Below are positions 1 through 8,918 of a stretch of 64,000 bases of DNA, piece after piece (within the stretch, counting starts at the first letter, position 1; every line of letters starts with the position of its first letter). Under the pieces are notes generated by a model. It was given only the letters and a program-made list of their open reading frames with translations. It did not search any database and had not been told where the DNA came from. The stretch is from Streptomyces griseoluteus (lineage in GTDB: Bacteria; Actinomycetota; Actinomycetes; Streptomycetales; Streptomycetaceae). Location: NCBI RefSeq assembly GCF_004784465.1, contig NZ_SRRU01000006.1, positions 186,001-250,000 of the forward strand, given 5' to 3'. Position numbers and translations under genes: made by a program.

Positions 1-280
1 GCGGCTCCGGGTCGGGGTCGTGCACCTCGACCTGGCAGCCGGTCGGCCGCAGCTCCACCACCAGCTCGATCGGACCGCTGCCCGCGGTGTGCTCCACCGC
101 GTTGGCCACCAGCTCGGCGGTCAGCAGCTCCGCCGTGTCGCAGTCGGCCATGTGCCCCACCTCGGCCAGGGCCGACCGCACCAGGGCACGCGCCACCGGC
201 ACCGCCGCGGCGGTGTGCGGCAGCGCAATGCGCCAGGAGGCCGATTCGGTGGGGCGTTCGTGCACGGCGAGTCCGTTCAT
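1..280 (-). CDS. ATP-binding protein, anti-sigma factor type (partial)
   Basis: The visible 93 residues are the N-terminal part of a small HATPase_c protein of the RsbW/SpoIIAB-like kind that is abundant in Streptomyces. The start is the ATG at 280 (MNGLAVHERPTES). The segment ELLTAELVANAVEHT is the N-box helix that holds the ATP/Mg-binding Asn, and IELVVELRPTGCQVEVHDPDP leads towards the G1 box, which lies beyond the window. Such proteins bind ATP and usually act as anti-sigma factors or regulatory serine kinases in the cytoplasm. The partner protein is not visible. The gene runs off the left edge, so its C-terminus cannot be judged. Confidence 0.8.
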   Translation of the reverse strand, partial: MNGLAVHERPTESASWRIALPHTAAAVPVARALVRSALAEVGHMADCDTAELLTAELVANAVEHTAGSGPIELVVELRPTGCQVEVHDPDPEP

Positions 281-579
281 GGAGCAGGCTGTCCTGCCTT
301 CGACTGTAGGAAATGGTACGGGTCCGGCCATCGAAACCTTCGGCGGGCGGTGGCCGGAACCATAGGGCCCGATACCCGTCCCCGCGCCGCGCCGAACGCC
401 CCACCACCCCCTCCCGTAGCTGCTGTTACGTCCCTGTCGATCACCGGTGACACCGGTGACGGGACGGTCGCGCGCGCCGGGCCGTCATCACCGCCGAGTG
501 ACCACAGTCACAGCCCGAGGGCGTCCGTTTCAGCCGTGCCGGTGCCACGGAGCGAGCGGCCGGTCACCGGCCGCCGTGC

Positions 580-1392
580 TCACACCCCGACGAAGGCCGC
601 GCCCGCGTCCCGCAGTCGCTCGTGCAGTGCCCGGAACACCCCCGCCGAGCGCGCCCCCGGCCAGTCGGCGGGCAGCAGCCGGGCCGGCAGGCCGGGGTCC
701 GCGCCGGGCAGCCGGCGCCAGGAGTCCAGAGCCAGCAGATAGTCCCGGTAGGCGTCCTCGGCCGGGGTGTCCGGCCGGTCCTCCCAGGCGCGCAGCACCG
801 GCGCGTGCGCCGCGAGGAACCGCTCGTGCTCCGCGGCGATGGCCGGCAGGTCCCACCAGCGGCGGACCGCCTCGACGGTCGGGGCGAACCCCAGATGATC
901 GCCCCGGAAGAGATCCACATAGGCGTCCAGACCCAGCCGGCCCAGCGTGTGCCGGGCCTCCTCGTGCAGCCGGGCCGGGGCTATCCACACCCCCGGCGCG
1001 GCCGCGCCGAAGCCCAGCGCGGCCAGCCGGGAACGCAGCACATGCCGCTTCTGCCGCTCCGACTCGGGCACCGAGAACACCGCGAGGACCCACCCGGCGT
1101 CCTCGGCGGGCCCGACGGCGTGGATACGGCGGTCGTCGGCGCTCAGTAACCGGTGCGCCTCCGCCGACAGCTCGTACCCCGCCGCGCCCCCGGCGGTGCG
1201 GGCCGGCAGCAGCAGGCCGCGCCGCTTGAGCCGGGACACCGAGGAGCGCACCGAGGGCGCGTCCACCCCGACCGCGGCCAGCAGCCGGATCAGCTCGGCG
1301 ACGGGCACCGGGCCCGGTACGGAGCGCCCGTAGGCGCCGTACAGCGTGACGATGAGGGACCTGGGGGCGTGCTGCTCGGACACGTTGATCAT
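580..1392 (-). CDS. PaaX family transcriptional regulator
   Basis: A 270-residue regulator with the PaaX layout. An N-terminal winged helix (about residues 8-75, with VRSSVSRLKRRGLL as recognition helix) is followed by the PaaX-type central domain (GWVLAVFSVPESERQKRHVLRSRLAALGFG...GVWIAP) and a C-terminal domain ending near the stop. Family members repress catabolic operons, classically phenylacetate degradation, and release DNA when they bind a CoA-thioester effector. The start is the ATG at 1392 (MINVSEQ), where PaaX homology begins. No phenylacetate genes lie in this window, so the target is unknown. Confidence 0.85.
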   Translation of the reverse strand: MINVSEQHAPRSLIVTLYGAYGRSVPGPVPVAELIRLLAAVGVDAPSVRSSVSRLKRRGLLLPARTAGGAAGYELSAEAHRLLSADDRRIHAVGPAEDAGWVLAVFSVPESERQKRHVLRSRLAALGFGAAAPGVWIAPARLHEEARHTLGRLGLDAYVDLFRGDHLGFAPTVEAVRRWWDLPAIAAEHERFLAAHAPVLRAWEDRPDTPAEDAYRDYLLALDSWRRLPGADPGLPARLLPADWPGARSAGVFRALHERLRDAGAAFVGV

Positions 1393-1461
1393 TTTAGGTC
1401 GTCGGCATACCTGCTGGTCACCATCGGTGCACGGACCCGGAGAGGGGAATACGGGGGGACG

Positions 1462-1738
1462 ACCGCGCCCGGCCGCGTCGCGGCCGACGGCACCGTCACG
1501 CTCTCCGGTACCTACCGCTGCCTGCCCGGCACCGGGCCGGTTTTGTCCGCTCCTCCGCCGGCCAGGAGCACTGGTGGCAGAACTCCGGGAAGGTCTCCTC
1601 GGAGACGCTGAAGGCGGGCGCCGCGCATGTCCAGGCCAACGTGGTGCCAACGTGGTGGAGCTGCGTCCGAGCGGGCTGGTGCCGCTGCCCGTGTTCCACG
1701 CCACCCAGGACCGGGACATCACCCTCGTCCGGAGCTGA
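1462..1738 (+). pseudogene. Relic of a secreted DUF6299-type protein
   Basis: Three reading frames must be joined to recover one protein-like sequence. ADGTVTLSGTYRC..GTGPV (about 1470-1541) is in one frame; FVRSSAGQEHWWQNSGKV (from 1542) is in a second; ANVVELRPSGLVPLP..ITLVRS ends at 1738 in a third. This order resembles the small DUF6299 proteins of Streptomyces, as far as I recall the family. A missing base in the T-run near 1541 and a tandem duplication of the 11-mer gccaacgtggt at about 1631-1652 explain the two shifts. The signal peptide region is missing. I see no way to translate it as one protein. Confidence 0.6.
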
Positions 1739-1766
1739 CTCCCCCCTGGGGCCGGCGGCGGTACCC

Positions 1767-2549
1767 CTAGGGGGGAGGCATCCGCCCGGTGTGCCGCCGC
1801 CACTCCAGCCGGGCCGTCTCCAGCTCGGCGCGGGCCTCGGCCAGGCGGGGATTGTCCTTGTGGCGGGCCTGGATCTCGGCATGCCGTCTGCGCGCCCGGT
1901 CCACCGCCTCGGTGTCCTGCTCCAGCAGCTCGCGGTCGTGCTGGGCCTGCTTCAACTGCTCCGGCAGGGTGGCGCGGAAGGTGTTCTCCCTGGCCACCGC
2001 GCGCTGCACCGCGTCGGCGAAGTCCCGCACCCGGTCCTCGGTGAACCCCTTCGCCTCCTCGCCCTCGCCGGTGCGGCGCGGGTAGTTGGTCCGCTCGGGG
2101 GTGCCGTCGGCCTCCAGGACGTAGAGGTAGTAGGCGCTGTCGCCGGACTCGAACCTGACCCGGAGCCCGGCCAGTTGCAGGGTGCGGACGGCTCCGGCCG
2201 GCGGCTGTTTCACCAACGTGTGCTCGTACAGGGTCAGTTCGCCCAGAGCGCCGAGCCGCTTGCCGCGGCCGGGCTTCTCCAGCCCGGCGATCCGTTGCTC
2301 GGCGGCGCGCAGGTCCCGCTCCCGGTTCTGCTCGGCCAGCGCCAACGCGGCCCGTGCGGCGGACTCCTCCGAGCGCGCGATCTCCTCCAGGCTGCGCACG
2401 TTCGCCCGCGCCTGGGCCAGCGGGCGCCGGTCCTCGGCATGCCTCGGCAGGACCGCCAGGGCGAGGCTGCCCGGGAACTTCCGGGCCCGCACGTGCACCG
2501 CCCAGCCGGCCAGCGCCGCCGCGCACATCACTGCGATCACGTACGCCAT
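1767..2549 (-). CDS. Membrane-anchored coiled-coil protein, unknown function
   Basis: About 260 residues. Starting at ATG 2549, the first 20 residues (MAYVIAVMCAAALAGWAVHV) form one membrane segment. A long Arg/Glu/Ala-rich helical stretch of coiled-coil type follows (SLEEIARSEESAARAALALAEQNRERD). A short central region with beta character (GELTLYEHTLV, LRVRFESGDSAYYLYV) comes next, then a second helical tail to the stop. An in-frame ATG eight codons upstream (2573) is possible but would put charged residues before the membrane segment. I do not recognise a catalytic motif. The gene stands alone between PaaX and the luciferase-like gene on the same strand. Confidence 0.7.
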   Translation of the reverse strand: MAYVIAVMCAAALAGWAVHVRARKFPGSLALAVLPRHAEDRRPLAQARANVRSLEEIARSEESAARAALALAEQNRERDLRAAEQRIAGLEKPGRGKRLGALGELTLYEHTLVKQPPAGAVRTLQLAGLRVRFESGDSAYYLYVLEADGTPERTNYPRRTGEGEEAKGFTEDRVRDFADAVQRAVARENTFRATLPEQLKQAQHDRELLEQDTEAVDRARRRHAEIQARHKDNPRLAEARAELETARLEWRRHTGRMPPP

Positions 2550-2663
2550 GCGCCCCCCAAAGGCTGCCGCCACCGTCCGCCGTCTGTTACTGCTCAGCGG
2601 ACGATGACTGCAAACTGCTCTGTGGCGCCCATGGGTTGTGCGCCGTACGGATCGAGCCGCCGC

Positions 2664-3635
2664 TCAGCCGAAGGCGTCGCGCAGCGCGGGCAGCAGCGTC
2701 TTCTCCGACCAGTCGATGAAGGCCGGCTGGCTCGGGCCGCCGATCTGGACCAGGGCCACCTCGGCGAACCCGGCGTCCACATAGGGCCGCACGGCTTCCA
2801 CGAAGGCTTCCGGGTCGTTACCGCACGGGATGGCGGAGGCCACGTCGTCCTCGGTGACGAACTGGGTCGCCGAGTCGAAGGAATCCGGGTGCGGCAGCTC
2901 GGAGTTGACCTTCCAGCCCAGACCGAACCAGCGGAACTGGTCGTGCGCGCGCCGGATCGCCGCGTCCCGGTCGGGGTCGAAGCTGACCGGGAGCTGCCCC
3001 ACGCTGGGCCTGCCGGTGCCGCCGTGCCGCTCGAACGACTCCAGCAGATCCTTCTTCGGCTCGGTGGCGATGACCAGGTCCGCGAAATGCCCGGCCAGCG
3101 CGCAGGACTGCTCGCCCGAGACGGCGATGCCGATGGGCGGCGGCGGCTCGGGCACGTCCCACAACTTGGCCGACTCCACGTCGTAGTGCTTGCCGTGGTA
3201 GGTGACGTGACCGCCCTCGAACAGGGCGTGGATGATCTCCACCGCCTCTTCCAGCATCTCGTGCCGCACGTCCACCGCGGGCCAGCCCTGGCCCACCACA
3301 TGCTCGTTGAGATTCTCCCCGGAGCCCAGCCCGAGCCGGAAGCGGCCCTCGGACAGCAGTTGCATGGTCGCCGCCTTCTGCGCCACCACCGCCGGGTGGT
3401 AGCGGAAGGTCGGACAGGTCACGTAGGTCATCAGCGGTATCCGCGACGTGGCCTGCGCGGCCGCGCCGAGGACGCTCCACGCGTACGGGGCATGGCCCTG
3501 CGAGCGCAGCCAGGGGAAGTAGTGGTCCGACGTCACGGAGAAGTCGAACCCCGCCTCCTCGGCACGCACGACATGCTCGACCAGCTCACGCGGCCCGGCC
3601 TGCTCGGTCATCATCGTGTATCCGATTCGCACCAT
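2664..3635 (-). CDS. F420-dependent LLM-class oxidoreductase
   Basis: A 323-residue luciferase-like alpha/beta-barrel protein close to the F420-dependent glucose-6-phosphate dehydrogenase / TIGR03557 group. Visible hallmarks are MVRIGYTMMTEQAGPRELVE at the N-terminus, the FDFSVTSDHYFPW segment, and SEGRFRLGLGSGENLNEHVVG, which in the family contacts the F420 phosphate. The final third (GFAEVALVQIGGP..FIDWSEKTLLPAL) is also typical. The start at 3635 is where homology begins; the frame stays open 60 codons further upstream, but through a hairpin and unrelated sequence. The substrate cannot be read from the sequence. Confidence 0.85.
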   Translation of the reverse strand: MVRIGYTMMTEQAGPRELVEHVVRAEEAGFDFSVTSDHYFPWLRSQGHAPYAWSVLGAAAQATSRIPLMTYVTCPTFRYHPAVVAQKAATMQLLSEGRFRLGLGSGENLNEHVVGQGWPAVDVRHEMLEEAVEIIHALFEGGHVTYHGKHYDVESAKLWDVPEPPPPIGIAVSGEQSCALAGHFADLVIATEPKKDLLESFERHGGTGRPSVGQLPVSFDPDRDAAIRRAHDQFRWFGLGWKVNSELPHPDSFDSATQFVTEDDVASAIPCGNDPEAFVEAVRPYVDAGFAEVALVQIGGPSQPAFIDWSEKTLLPALRDAFG

Positions 3636-3658
3636 GAGCCACGAGTCCCCCCTCTGAC

Positions 3659-3700
3659 GAGGCGAAAACAGCCGGGCCCGTCCCCGGCGGTTTTCGCCTC
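3659..3700. terminator. Strong hairpin upstream of the LLM gene
   Basis: An 11-base arm GAGGCGAAAAC (3659-3669) pairs with GTTTTCGCCTC (3690-3700), and the inner GCCGGG/CCCGGC bases extend the stem. It lies just before the LLM start. It would end transcription arriving from the phospholipase side, or sit in the LLM leader. Confidence 0.55.
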
Positions 3701-3897
3701 GCGCTCGCCCCGCCGGCGGGAACCGGTCCCAGACCCGGTGCTCGGTCAGCAGCGTGGTCAGCTCGTCCAGGATCTCCGCGCCGCTGCCCCCGGTCACCAC
3801 GCCGGGCGCGACCACCGGGATGCCCGCCGTCCGCAGCGCCTCCTCCGCGCCCGGCCACGCGCCCAGCGCGGACGCGGGTCGACAGCCCCTGCCGCGG
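3701..3897 (-). other. Short open stretch, possible gene tail fragment
   Basis: In the LLM reading frame this stretch reads GIPVVAPGVVTGGSGAEILD followed by ELTTLLTEHRVWDRFP, which has protein-like composition. It is cut off from the LLM gene by the hairpin at 3659-3700 and has no start or known fold. It may be the remains of an earlier gene's C-terminus. No function is proposed. Confidence 0.25.
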
Positions 3898-5952
3898 TCA
3901 CACCGTGGCGGTCGCCGGGTCGCTCGTGCTGGGCGCGCCCGTCTCGACGTGCCCGGCGAAGCGCCGTACGAAGGCGGAGTCGCCGCTCGCGGTGACCGTG
4001 ACGTCGTACCAGCGGTTCCCCGCGGCCACCCCCCAGCCCTTGACGACGCGGGAGGCGCCGGGCTGCACGGTGTACGTGTAGTGCTGGGCCGGAGCGTAGG
4101 CGTCGGTGGCCGTGAAGGTCACGGCGCCGCTGCCCGCGTTGGTGAAGGTCAGGGCGACCTGCCCGGCGGAGTTGTCGTGCCGGGCGGTGACCTCGGGGCC
4201 GACGGCGGAGTTGGTGCCGGCCTGACGGCGCAGGAAGCCGTTGGGGCCGTACACGGAGAAGTCGTAACGGCTGCCCGGCAGCGCCCAGCTGTCGGTCAGG
4301 CTCTTGCCCGGCTCCACGGTGTACGGCCACGGACCGTCGGTGCGGGTGGCCGAGGTGACATGGAAGGCGGCCCCGGCGGCACCGAGCGCGGCGAAGGTGA
4401 ACTGCATCCGCCCGCCGACCGCCTTGGTGTCCACGGCCAGGTCGTACGGCAGCGCCCGCGCGCTCCGCGTACCGCGTTCCTGCTTGGGCAGCGTGCCGGC
4501 CGCCGGGGGCTTGGGCACGTAGTTGCCGGGGTTGGAGTGGTCCGGCGGCCGGTACCCGTTGGTGTCGGGCAGGCCGGGCGCGGCGGTGTTGCCGCGGGAG
4601 AAGTCGAAGGCCGAGGTGAGGTCCCCGCACACCGCGCGCCGCCACGGCGAGACATTGGGGTTGCGCACCCCGAACCGCTTCTCGATGAACTGCACGATCG
4701 AGGTGTGGTCGAAGGTCTGCGAACAGACCCAACCGCCGGTGCTCCAGGGCGAGATGACAAGCATGGGCACGCGCGGACCGAGCCCGTAGGGTCCGGCCGC
4801 GTACCCGGCCGAGCCGCCGTACAGCTCCTTCGTCACATCGGCGGTGGACAGCCCGCGCGCGGCGGAGGCGGGCGGGAAGGGCGGTACGACGTGGTCGAAG
4901 AAGCCGTCGTTCTCGTCGTAGGTCAGCAGCAGGACGGTGCGGCTCCAGACGTCCGGGTTGGAGGTGAGCGCGTCCAGGACCTGCGAGATGTACCAGGCGC
5001 CGTAATTGGCGGGCCAGTTGGGGTGCTCGCTGAAGGCCTCGGGGGCGGCGATCCAGGAGACCTGGGGGAGGGTCCCGGCGGTCACGTCGGCGCGCAGACG
5101 GTCGAAGTAACCGTCGCCGCCGGCCGCCCTGGTGCCGGTGCGGGCCCGGTCGTAGAGGGGGTCACCGGGCTTGGCGTCGCGGTACTGGTTGAAGAACAGC
5201 AGGGAGTTGTCCCCGTAGTTGCCGATGAACGCGTCACCGGTCCACCCCCATCCACCGGCCGCGTCCAGCCCGGTGCCGGTGTCCTGGTACACCTTCCAGG
5301 AGACGCCCGCCTGCTGGAGGATCTCCGGAAACGTGGTCCAGGAATACCCGGCCTCCTCATTCCCGAGCACCGGCCCTCCTCCCTTGCCGTCGTTCCCGGA
5401 ATAGCCGGTGTACATGTAGTAACGGTTCGGATCGGTGGAACTCAGCATCGAGCAGTGGTATGCGTCGCAGACGGTGAACGCGTCCGCGAGCGCGTAATGG
5501 TACGGAATGTCCGCGCGTGTCAGATAAGCCATCGTCGTCGTGGACTTGGCGGGAATCCACTTGTCGTAGAGCCCCCCATTGAACGCCGCGTGCGTCCCCG
5601 CCCAGCTGTGGTCCAGATCCTGGATGAACTGCATCCCGAGCCGATCGGCATCCGGCCGGAACGGCAACGTCTCCCGCCCCGCCCCGTCGACCTGGTGAAA
5701 CACACTCTTCCCCGACGGCAGCGCGACCGGCCGCGCGTCCCCGAACCCCCGCACCCCCCTCAACGTGCCGAAGTAATGGTCGAACGACCGGTTCTCCTGC
5801 ATCAGCACGACGACATGCTCCACATCGGCGAGTGTCCCCGTCCCCGCCACCGGCGCGATGGCCGCGGCCCGCGCGATCCCCTCGGACAACTGCGTGGCAG
5901 CCGCGCTGCCCGCGGCAATCTGCAAAAACCTACGACGACTGACATCGGGCAC
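3898..5952 (-). CDS. Phosphocholine-specific phospholipase C, Tat-exported
   Basis: A 684-residue non-haemolytic bacterial phospholipase C. The N-terminus MPDVSRRRFLQIAAGSAAAT carries the twin-arginine SRRRFLQ motif, so it should be exported folded. The metal/nucleophile region EHVVVLMQENRSFDHYFGTL and the later HEDEND-like LLTYDENDGFFDHVVPP match the phosphoesterase family, which hydrolyses phosphatidylcholine outside the cell. After about residue 480 two repeated beta-sandwich domains follow (one around FTFAALGAAGAAFHVTSATR, one around TVTASGDSAFVRRFAGHVETG), as is usual for the family. The start has a good GAGGAGAAT-type ribosome site. It appears monocistronic and is often phosphate-regulated in Streptomyces, but no Pho box was identified. 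Confidence 0.9.
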   Translation of the reverse strand: MPDVSRRRFLQIAAGSAAATQLSEGIARAAAIAPVAGTGTLADVEHVVVLMQENRSFDHYFGTLRGVRGFGDARPVALPSGKSVFHQVDGAGRETLPFRPDADRLGMQFIQDLDHSWAGTHAAFNGGLYDKWIPAKSTTTMAYLTRADIPYHYALADAFTVCDAYHCSMLSSTDPNRYYMYTGYSGNDGKGGGPVLGNEEAGYSWTTFPEILQQAGVSWKVYQDTGTGLDAAGGWGWTGDAFIGNYGDNSLLFFNQYRDAKPGDPLYDRARTGTRAAGGDGYFDRLRADVTAGTLPQVSWIAAPEAFSEHPNWPANYGAWYISQVLDALTSNPDVWSRTVLLLTYDENDGFFDHVVPPFPPASAARGLSTADVTKELYGGSAGYAAGPYGLGPRVPMLVISPWSTGGWVCSQTFDHTSIVQFIEKRFGVRNPNVSPWRRAVCGDLTSAFDFSRGNTAAPGLPDTNGYRPPDHSNPGNYVPKPPAAGTLPKQERGTRSARALPYDLAVDTKAVGGRMQFTFAALGAAGAAFHVTSATRTDGPWPYTVEPGKSLTDSWALPGSRYDFSVYGPNGFLRRQAGTNSAVGPEVTARHDNSAGQVALTFTNAGSGAVTFTATDAYAPAQHYTYTVQPGASRVVKGWGVAAGNRWYDVTVTASGDSAFVRRFAGHVETGAPSTSDPATATV

Positions 5953-6324
5953 GGAATATTCTCCTCGAATTCATGCACCGTTCTCGGGCGGAGCATTTCG
6001 GCGAATTGCCGCGAGAGCTGAACAGTGCAGCGCAGCCCGTCTTGCATTGTCAATAGGTGCGCCGGAATTCACGGAGCGGGAGGCGAGATGATGAAGCCGG
6101 CGTCCGCGCTGCTCGTCGTCGGCCAGCCAGGTGCGCGGCGGCAGTTACCAGTACCTGGGCAGCTACGTCGGCGAGGCTCAGCGGGGGCACATCAGGGCCG
6201 CGCGACTCGGCTGCTGATGCCGAACAGGTATCAGGGACGCCGGAAAGGGTCTTGGACGAGCGGGTGAGCTGGGGCGCAGGCTGGTGACCGAAGCATTCGA
6301 GCTGCGGAAATCGGAGCCATATCC
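5953..6324. other. Intergenic region between divergent genes
   Basis: This holds the promoters for phospholipase C (leftward) and the epimerase-like gene (rightward). A short plus-strand open stretch reading GGSYQYLGSYVGEAQRGHI (about 6135-6190) looks protein-like but ends at a stop and has no recognisable family. I see no other feature. Confidence 0.4.
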
Positions 6325-7185
6325 ATGAAGGTTTTTCTCACCGGAGGATCCGGATACATCGGAAAGGCCACGATCAGCGCCCTGGTCGCACACGGACACA
6401 CCGTGGAGGCACTGGCCCGCGGTGACCGCGCCGCCGAGGCTGTCAGCTCCTTCGGGGCGACACCGGTGCGCGGCGGGCTCGGGGACCTCGGTGTGCTCAA
6501 CGCCGCCGCCGCCCGTGCCGAGGCGGTCGTCCACCTGGCCCAGGCGGAGACCGGTGCCGAGGACCTCGCCGCGGCCACCGCCATGCAGGACGGCATCGGC
6601 ACCGGCACCTACGTGCACACCGGGGGAGCCTGGGTCTACGGCGACACCGACGGCATCGCGGACGAAACGGCGCCTTGGAACCCGCCCGGGCTGGTCGCCT
6701 GGCGCAAGCCGGTCGAGGACGCGGTGCTGCAGCGCGCCCAGCAGGGCGGCCGCCCCGTGGTGGTGCAGCCGGGTCTGCTGTACGGCGGCGAGAACCGTCT
6801 GATCGACGTCTTTTACACCGTTCCCGGCAAGGAGGCGGGCTTCATCCCCTTCATCGGCGACGGGTCGAACCGCTGGGCACTGGTGCACGTGGAGGACGTC
6901 GCCGCACTGTATGTCGCCGCGCTGAAGGCCCGGGCCGGGTCCGTGTACGTCGGCGTGGGCGGCGTGAACCCGACTGCCAGGGACGTCTCCCTCGCTGTCG
7001 CCGCATCCGTCGGTCTGAAGGGAAAGGTCGCCTCCATCACGCTGGAGCAGGCCCGCAGGCAGATGGGTCCGGTCGCGGACGCGTTCGCCCTGGACCAGCA
7101 GCTCACTGCGGCGCGCGCCGAGACGGAGCTCGGCTGGAAACCGAGGTTCACCGACCCGCTCGGCGTCCTCTCCAGGGGCGAGTGA
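6325..7185 (+). CDS. NAD(P)-dependent epimerase/dehydratase-like protein
   Basis: A 286-residue extended short-chain dehydrogenase. The N-terminus MKVFLTGGSGYIGKATISAL is a textbook Rossmann TGGxGYIG motif. It is followed by a shortened core, a WVYGDTDGIADE segment where the catalytic Thr/Tyr region lies, and a C-terminal stretch ending in LGWKPRFTDPLGVL that is standard for the family. These proteins are often annotated as NAD-dependent epimerases but act on varied small substrates. The classical YxxxK is not obvious, so a true sugar epimerase role is doubtful. The LysR gene begins about 170 bases downstream on the same strand, after a hairpin. Confidence 0.8.
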   Translation: MKVFLTGGSGYIGKATISALVAHGHTVEALARGDRAAEAVSSFGATPVRGGLGDLGVLNAAAARAEAVVHLAQAETGAEDLAAATAMQDGIGTGTYVHTGGAWVYGDTDGIADETAPWNPPGLVAWRKPVEDAVLQRAQQGGRPVVVQPGLLYGGENRLIDVFYTVPGKEAGFIPFIGDGSNRWALVHVEDVAALYVAALKARAGSVYVGVGGVNPTARDVSLAVAASVGLKGKVASITLEQARRQMGPVADAFALDQQLTAARAETELGWKPRFTDPLGVLSRGE

Positions 7186-7194
7186 CAGGGCCCT

Positions 7195-7230
7195 GGACAC
7201 AGCGGTGGGCCTCGGCCGCCCACCGTGTCC
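7195..7230 (+). terminator. Hairpin after the epimerase-like gene
   Basis: GGACAC..GGTGGGC (7195-7210) pairs with GCCCACCGTGTCC (7218-7230), ten bases after the stop codon. No U-run follows, as is common for Streptomyces hairpin terminators. Confidence 0.5.
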
Positions 7231-7354
7231 GGACGGTAGATTCGGAGAATCTCCCTCCCCGGCCGTCGCGGCGAACACGACCAGGTGAGTCGATCCAAGA
7301 GCGGCCCGGCTGGGAGAGCGGCCGACTACCTCGGAAAGCGAGCGGTGCGTCCAG

Positions 7355-8257
7355 GTGGACCCTGACCTGAGGAAGCTGCGGTATTTCGTGGCCGTGGCCG
7401 AAGAACTCCACTTCGGACGCGCGGCCGAACGACTGCACATCGCGCAGCCGGTGCTGTCCCGGCAGATCCGCAGCCTGGAGGAGGACCTGGGTGCCGAGCT
7501 CTTCGACCGCGACCGGCGTGGCACCCTGCTGACACCGGCCGGGGAGCAGTTGCTGGAGGACACGGTGCCGCTGCTCGCCTCGGCACAGGCACTGGTCCGG
7601 CGGGTGAAGAGGGCCGCGCAGGGCATCCCCACGCTGACCATCGGCTTCATGCCGGGCATCACGCTCACTCCGGCGACGGTGCTCTTCACCGGTCGCCACC
7701 CCACCGTGCAGGTGCGCCTGCTGCGGACGAGTTGGGACGACCAGGTGGCGGTACTGCTGGACGGCCGAGCAGACGTCGGCATCGTACGGCGGCCCTTCGA
7801 CCAGCGGGGCCTCCAGGTGCGGCCGCTCTTCCGGGAGCCCCGGGTCGTCGTGCTGCCGGTGCGGCACCGCCTGGCGGACAGGTCGGTGGTGACCGTGGCC
7901 GACCTCGCCTTTGAGCATCTGCTCCAGGACCCCGACGCCGTCCCCGAATGGCGCGATGTCGCCGTGGAGTTGCGTGCCGGACGACGCGCCGACATTCCGG
8001 TGATCCACCAGGTGGAGGAGAAGCTGGAACTCGTGGCCTCCGGAGCCGGCATCTGCGTGCTCCCGCTGTCCACCGCCAGCTTCTACACCCGCCCGGACGT
8101 CACTGCGCTTCGCGTGGACGGTCTCGGCCCGAATGAGGTGGCTCTGGCATGGGCGGCGTCCCGCCGCTCCCCTCTCGTCCGCGCCTTCGCCGAGGCCGCG
8201 GCGGAGACGCTGGGCCGGCCCGGCACCGCAGATCCGGGTGCGGGCGCGGAGCCGTAG
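7355..8257 (+). CDS. LysR family transcriptional regulator
   Basis: A 300-residue LysR regulator starting at GTG 7355. The N-terminal winged helix (LRKLRYFVAVAEELHFGRAA..LHIAQPVLSRQIRSLEEDLG) is clear. It is followed by the effector domain in two alpha/beta halves (LTIGFMPGITLTPATVLF; ADVGIVRRPFDQRGLQVRPL). The VEEKLELVASGAGICVLP segment is typical of the CbnR/BenM-like branch that binds aromatic compounds. Its target could be the upstream epimerase-like gene or the SRPBCC/SDR pair that converges on it. No operator was assigned. Confidence 0.9.
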   Translation: MDPDLRKLRYFVAVAEELHFGRAAERLHIAQPVLSRQIRSLEEDLGAELFDRDRRGTLLTPAGEQLLEDTVPLLASAQALVRRVKRAAQGIPTLTIGFMPGITLTPATVLFTGRHPTVQVRLLRTSWDDQVAVLLDGRADVGIVRRPFDQRGLQVRPLFREPRVVVLPVRHRLADRSVVTVADLAFEHLLQDPDAVPEWRDVAVELRAGRRADIPVIHQVEEKLELVASGAGICVLPLSTASFYTRPDVTALRVDGLGPNEVALAWAASRRSPLVRAFAEAAAETLGRPGTADPGAGAEP

Positions 8258-8368
8258 ACGAAGAGCAGGTTCGCGCAGCAGCTCCCGTGCCCGGTGCCGT
8301 TCTCCCTACGTCGTCGGGACCGTCGGAGCCGCCGCGTCCCGGAGTGCTCCAGCACGCCCCCTGTCCGT

Positions 8369-8794
8369 TCAAGGCTGCCGTTCGAGGACCTCGTGCAGGG
8401 CGTCGAGGCCCTCGCGGTAGATGTCCGTGAAGAGCGCCACGACTTCGTCGTCGCCGGCTCCCGCGGGGACGAAGCGTCCGGACCACTGGACCTCGGCGAC
8501 CTCACCGTCACCGGTCACCGCATGCACCCGCAGCGTCGACAGGTAGTCGACGACGGGGAACGGTGCCTGCACGATGGTGTAGCTGTAGAACCTCTCGGTG
8601 TCGTCGAAATTCACCAGGCGCTCGACGATGACGTCACCGTCCGGGTTCTTCAGCCGCCGCACCCGGCCGCCCTCGGCGAAGGTGCTCTCGGGGATGGAGG
8701 GCAGCCAGTCGGGAAGGGACCCGAATCCGCCGATCAGCCGCCACACGCGGTCGGGGGAGGCCGGCATCAGCCGGCTCACTGACGTCGATGCCAC
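8369..8794 (-). CDS. SRPBCC family protein (polyketide_cyclase2-like)
   Basis: A 141-residue START/SRPBCC helix-grip protein. It opens with ASTSVSRLMPASPDRVWRLI, the first strand and helix of the fold. Alternating strands follow (GGRVRRLKNPDGDVIVERLV; RFYSYTIVQAPFPVVDYLST; AEVQWSGRFVP), then the long C-terminal helix LFTDIYREGLDALHEVLE. Members bind hydrophobic ligands, and many in Streptomyces have no assigned function. It lies 124 bases downstream of an SDR gene on the same strand and may share its transcript. It is unlike the aromatase of the angucycline cluster and probably unconnected to it. Confidence 0.8.
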   Translation of the reverse strand: MASTSVSRLMPASPDRVWRLIGGFGSLPDWLPSIPESTFAEGGRVRRLKNPDGDVIVERLVNFDDTERFYSYTIVQAPFPVVDYLSTLRVHAVTGDGEVAEVQWSGRFVPAGAGDDEVVALFTDIYREGLDALHEVLERQP

Positions 8795-8918
8795 GGGGTT
8801 CCTCCAGATCGTGCCGTGCGGACCGCCGGAAATGGACTCGGACGCCCTGGAGCGACGGGCGGTCGCGGACGGGCCACCGGTTGCGACGCATGAGCCCTGC
8901 GGGCCGCGTACGGGTGGT

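Noticed and set aside
3656..3815. In-frame 60-codon extension of the LLM oxidoreductase
   Set aside because: It runs through a strong hairpin and has no similarity to the family N-terminus; homology starts at the ATG at 3635 (MVRIGY).
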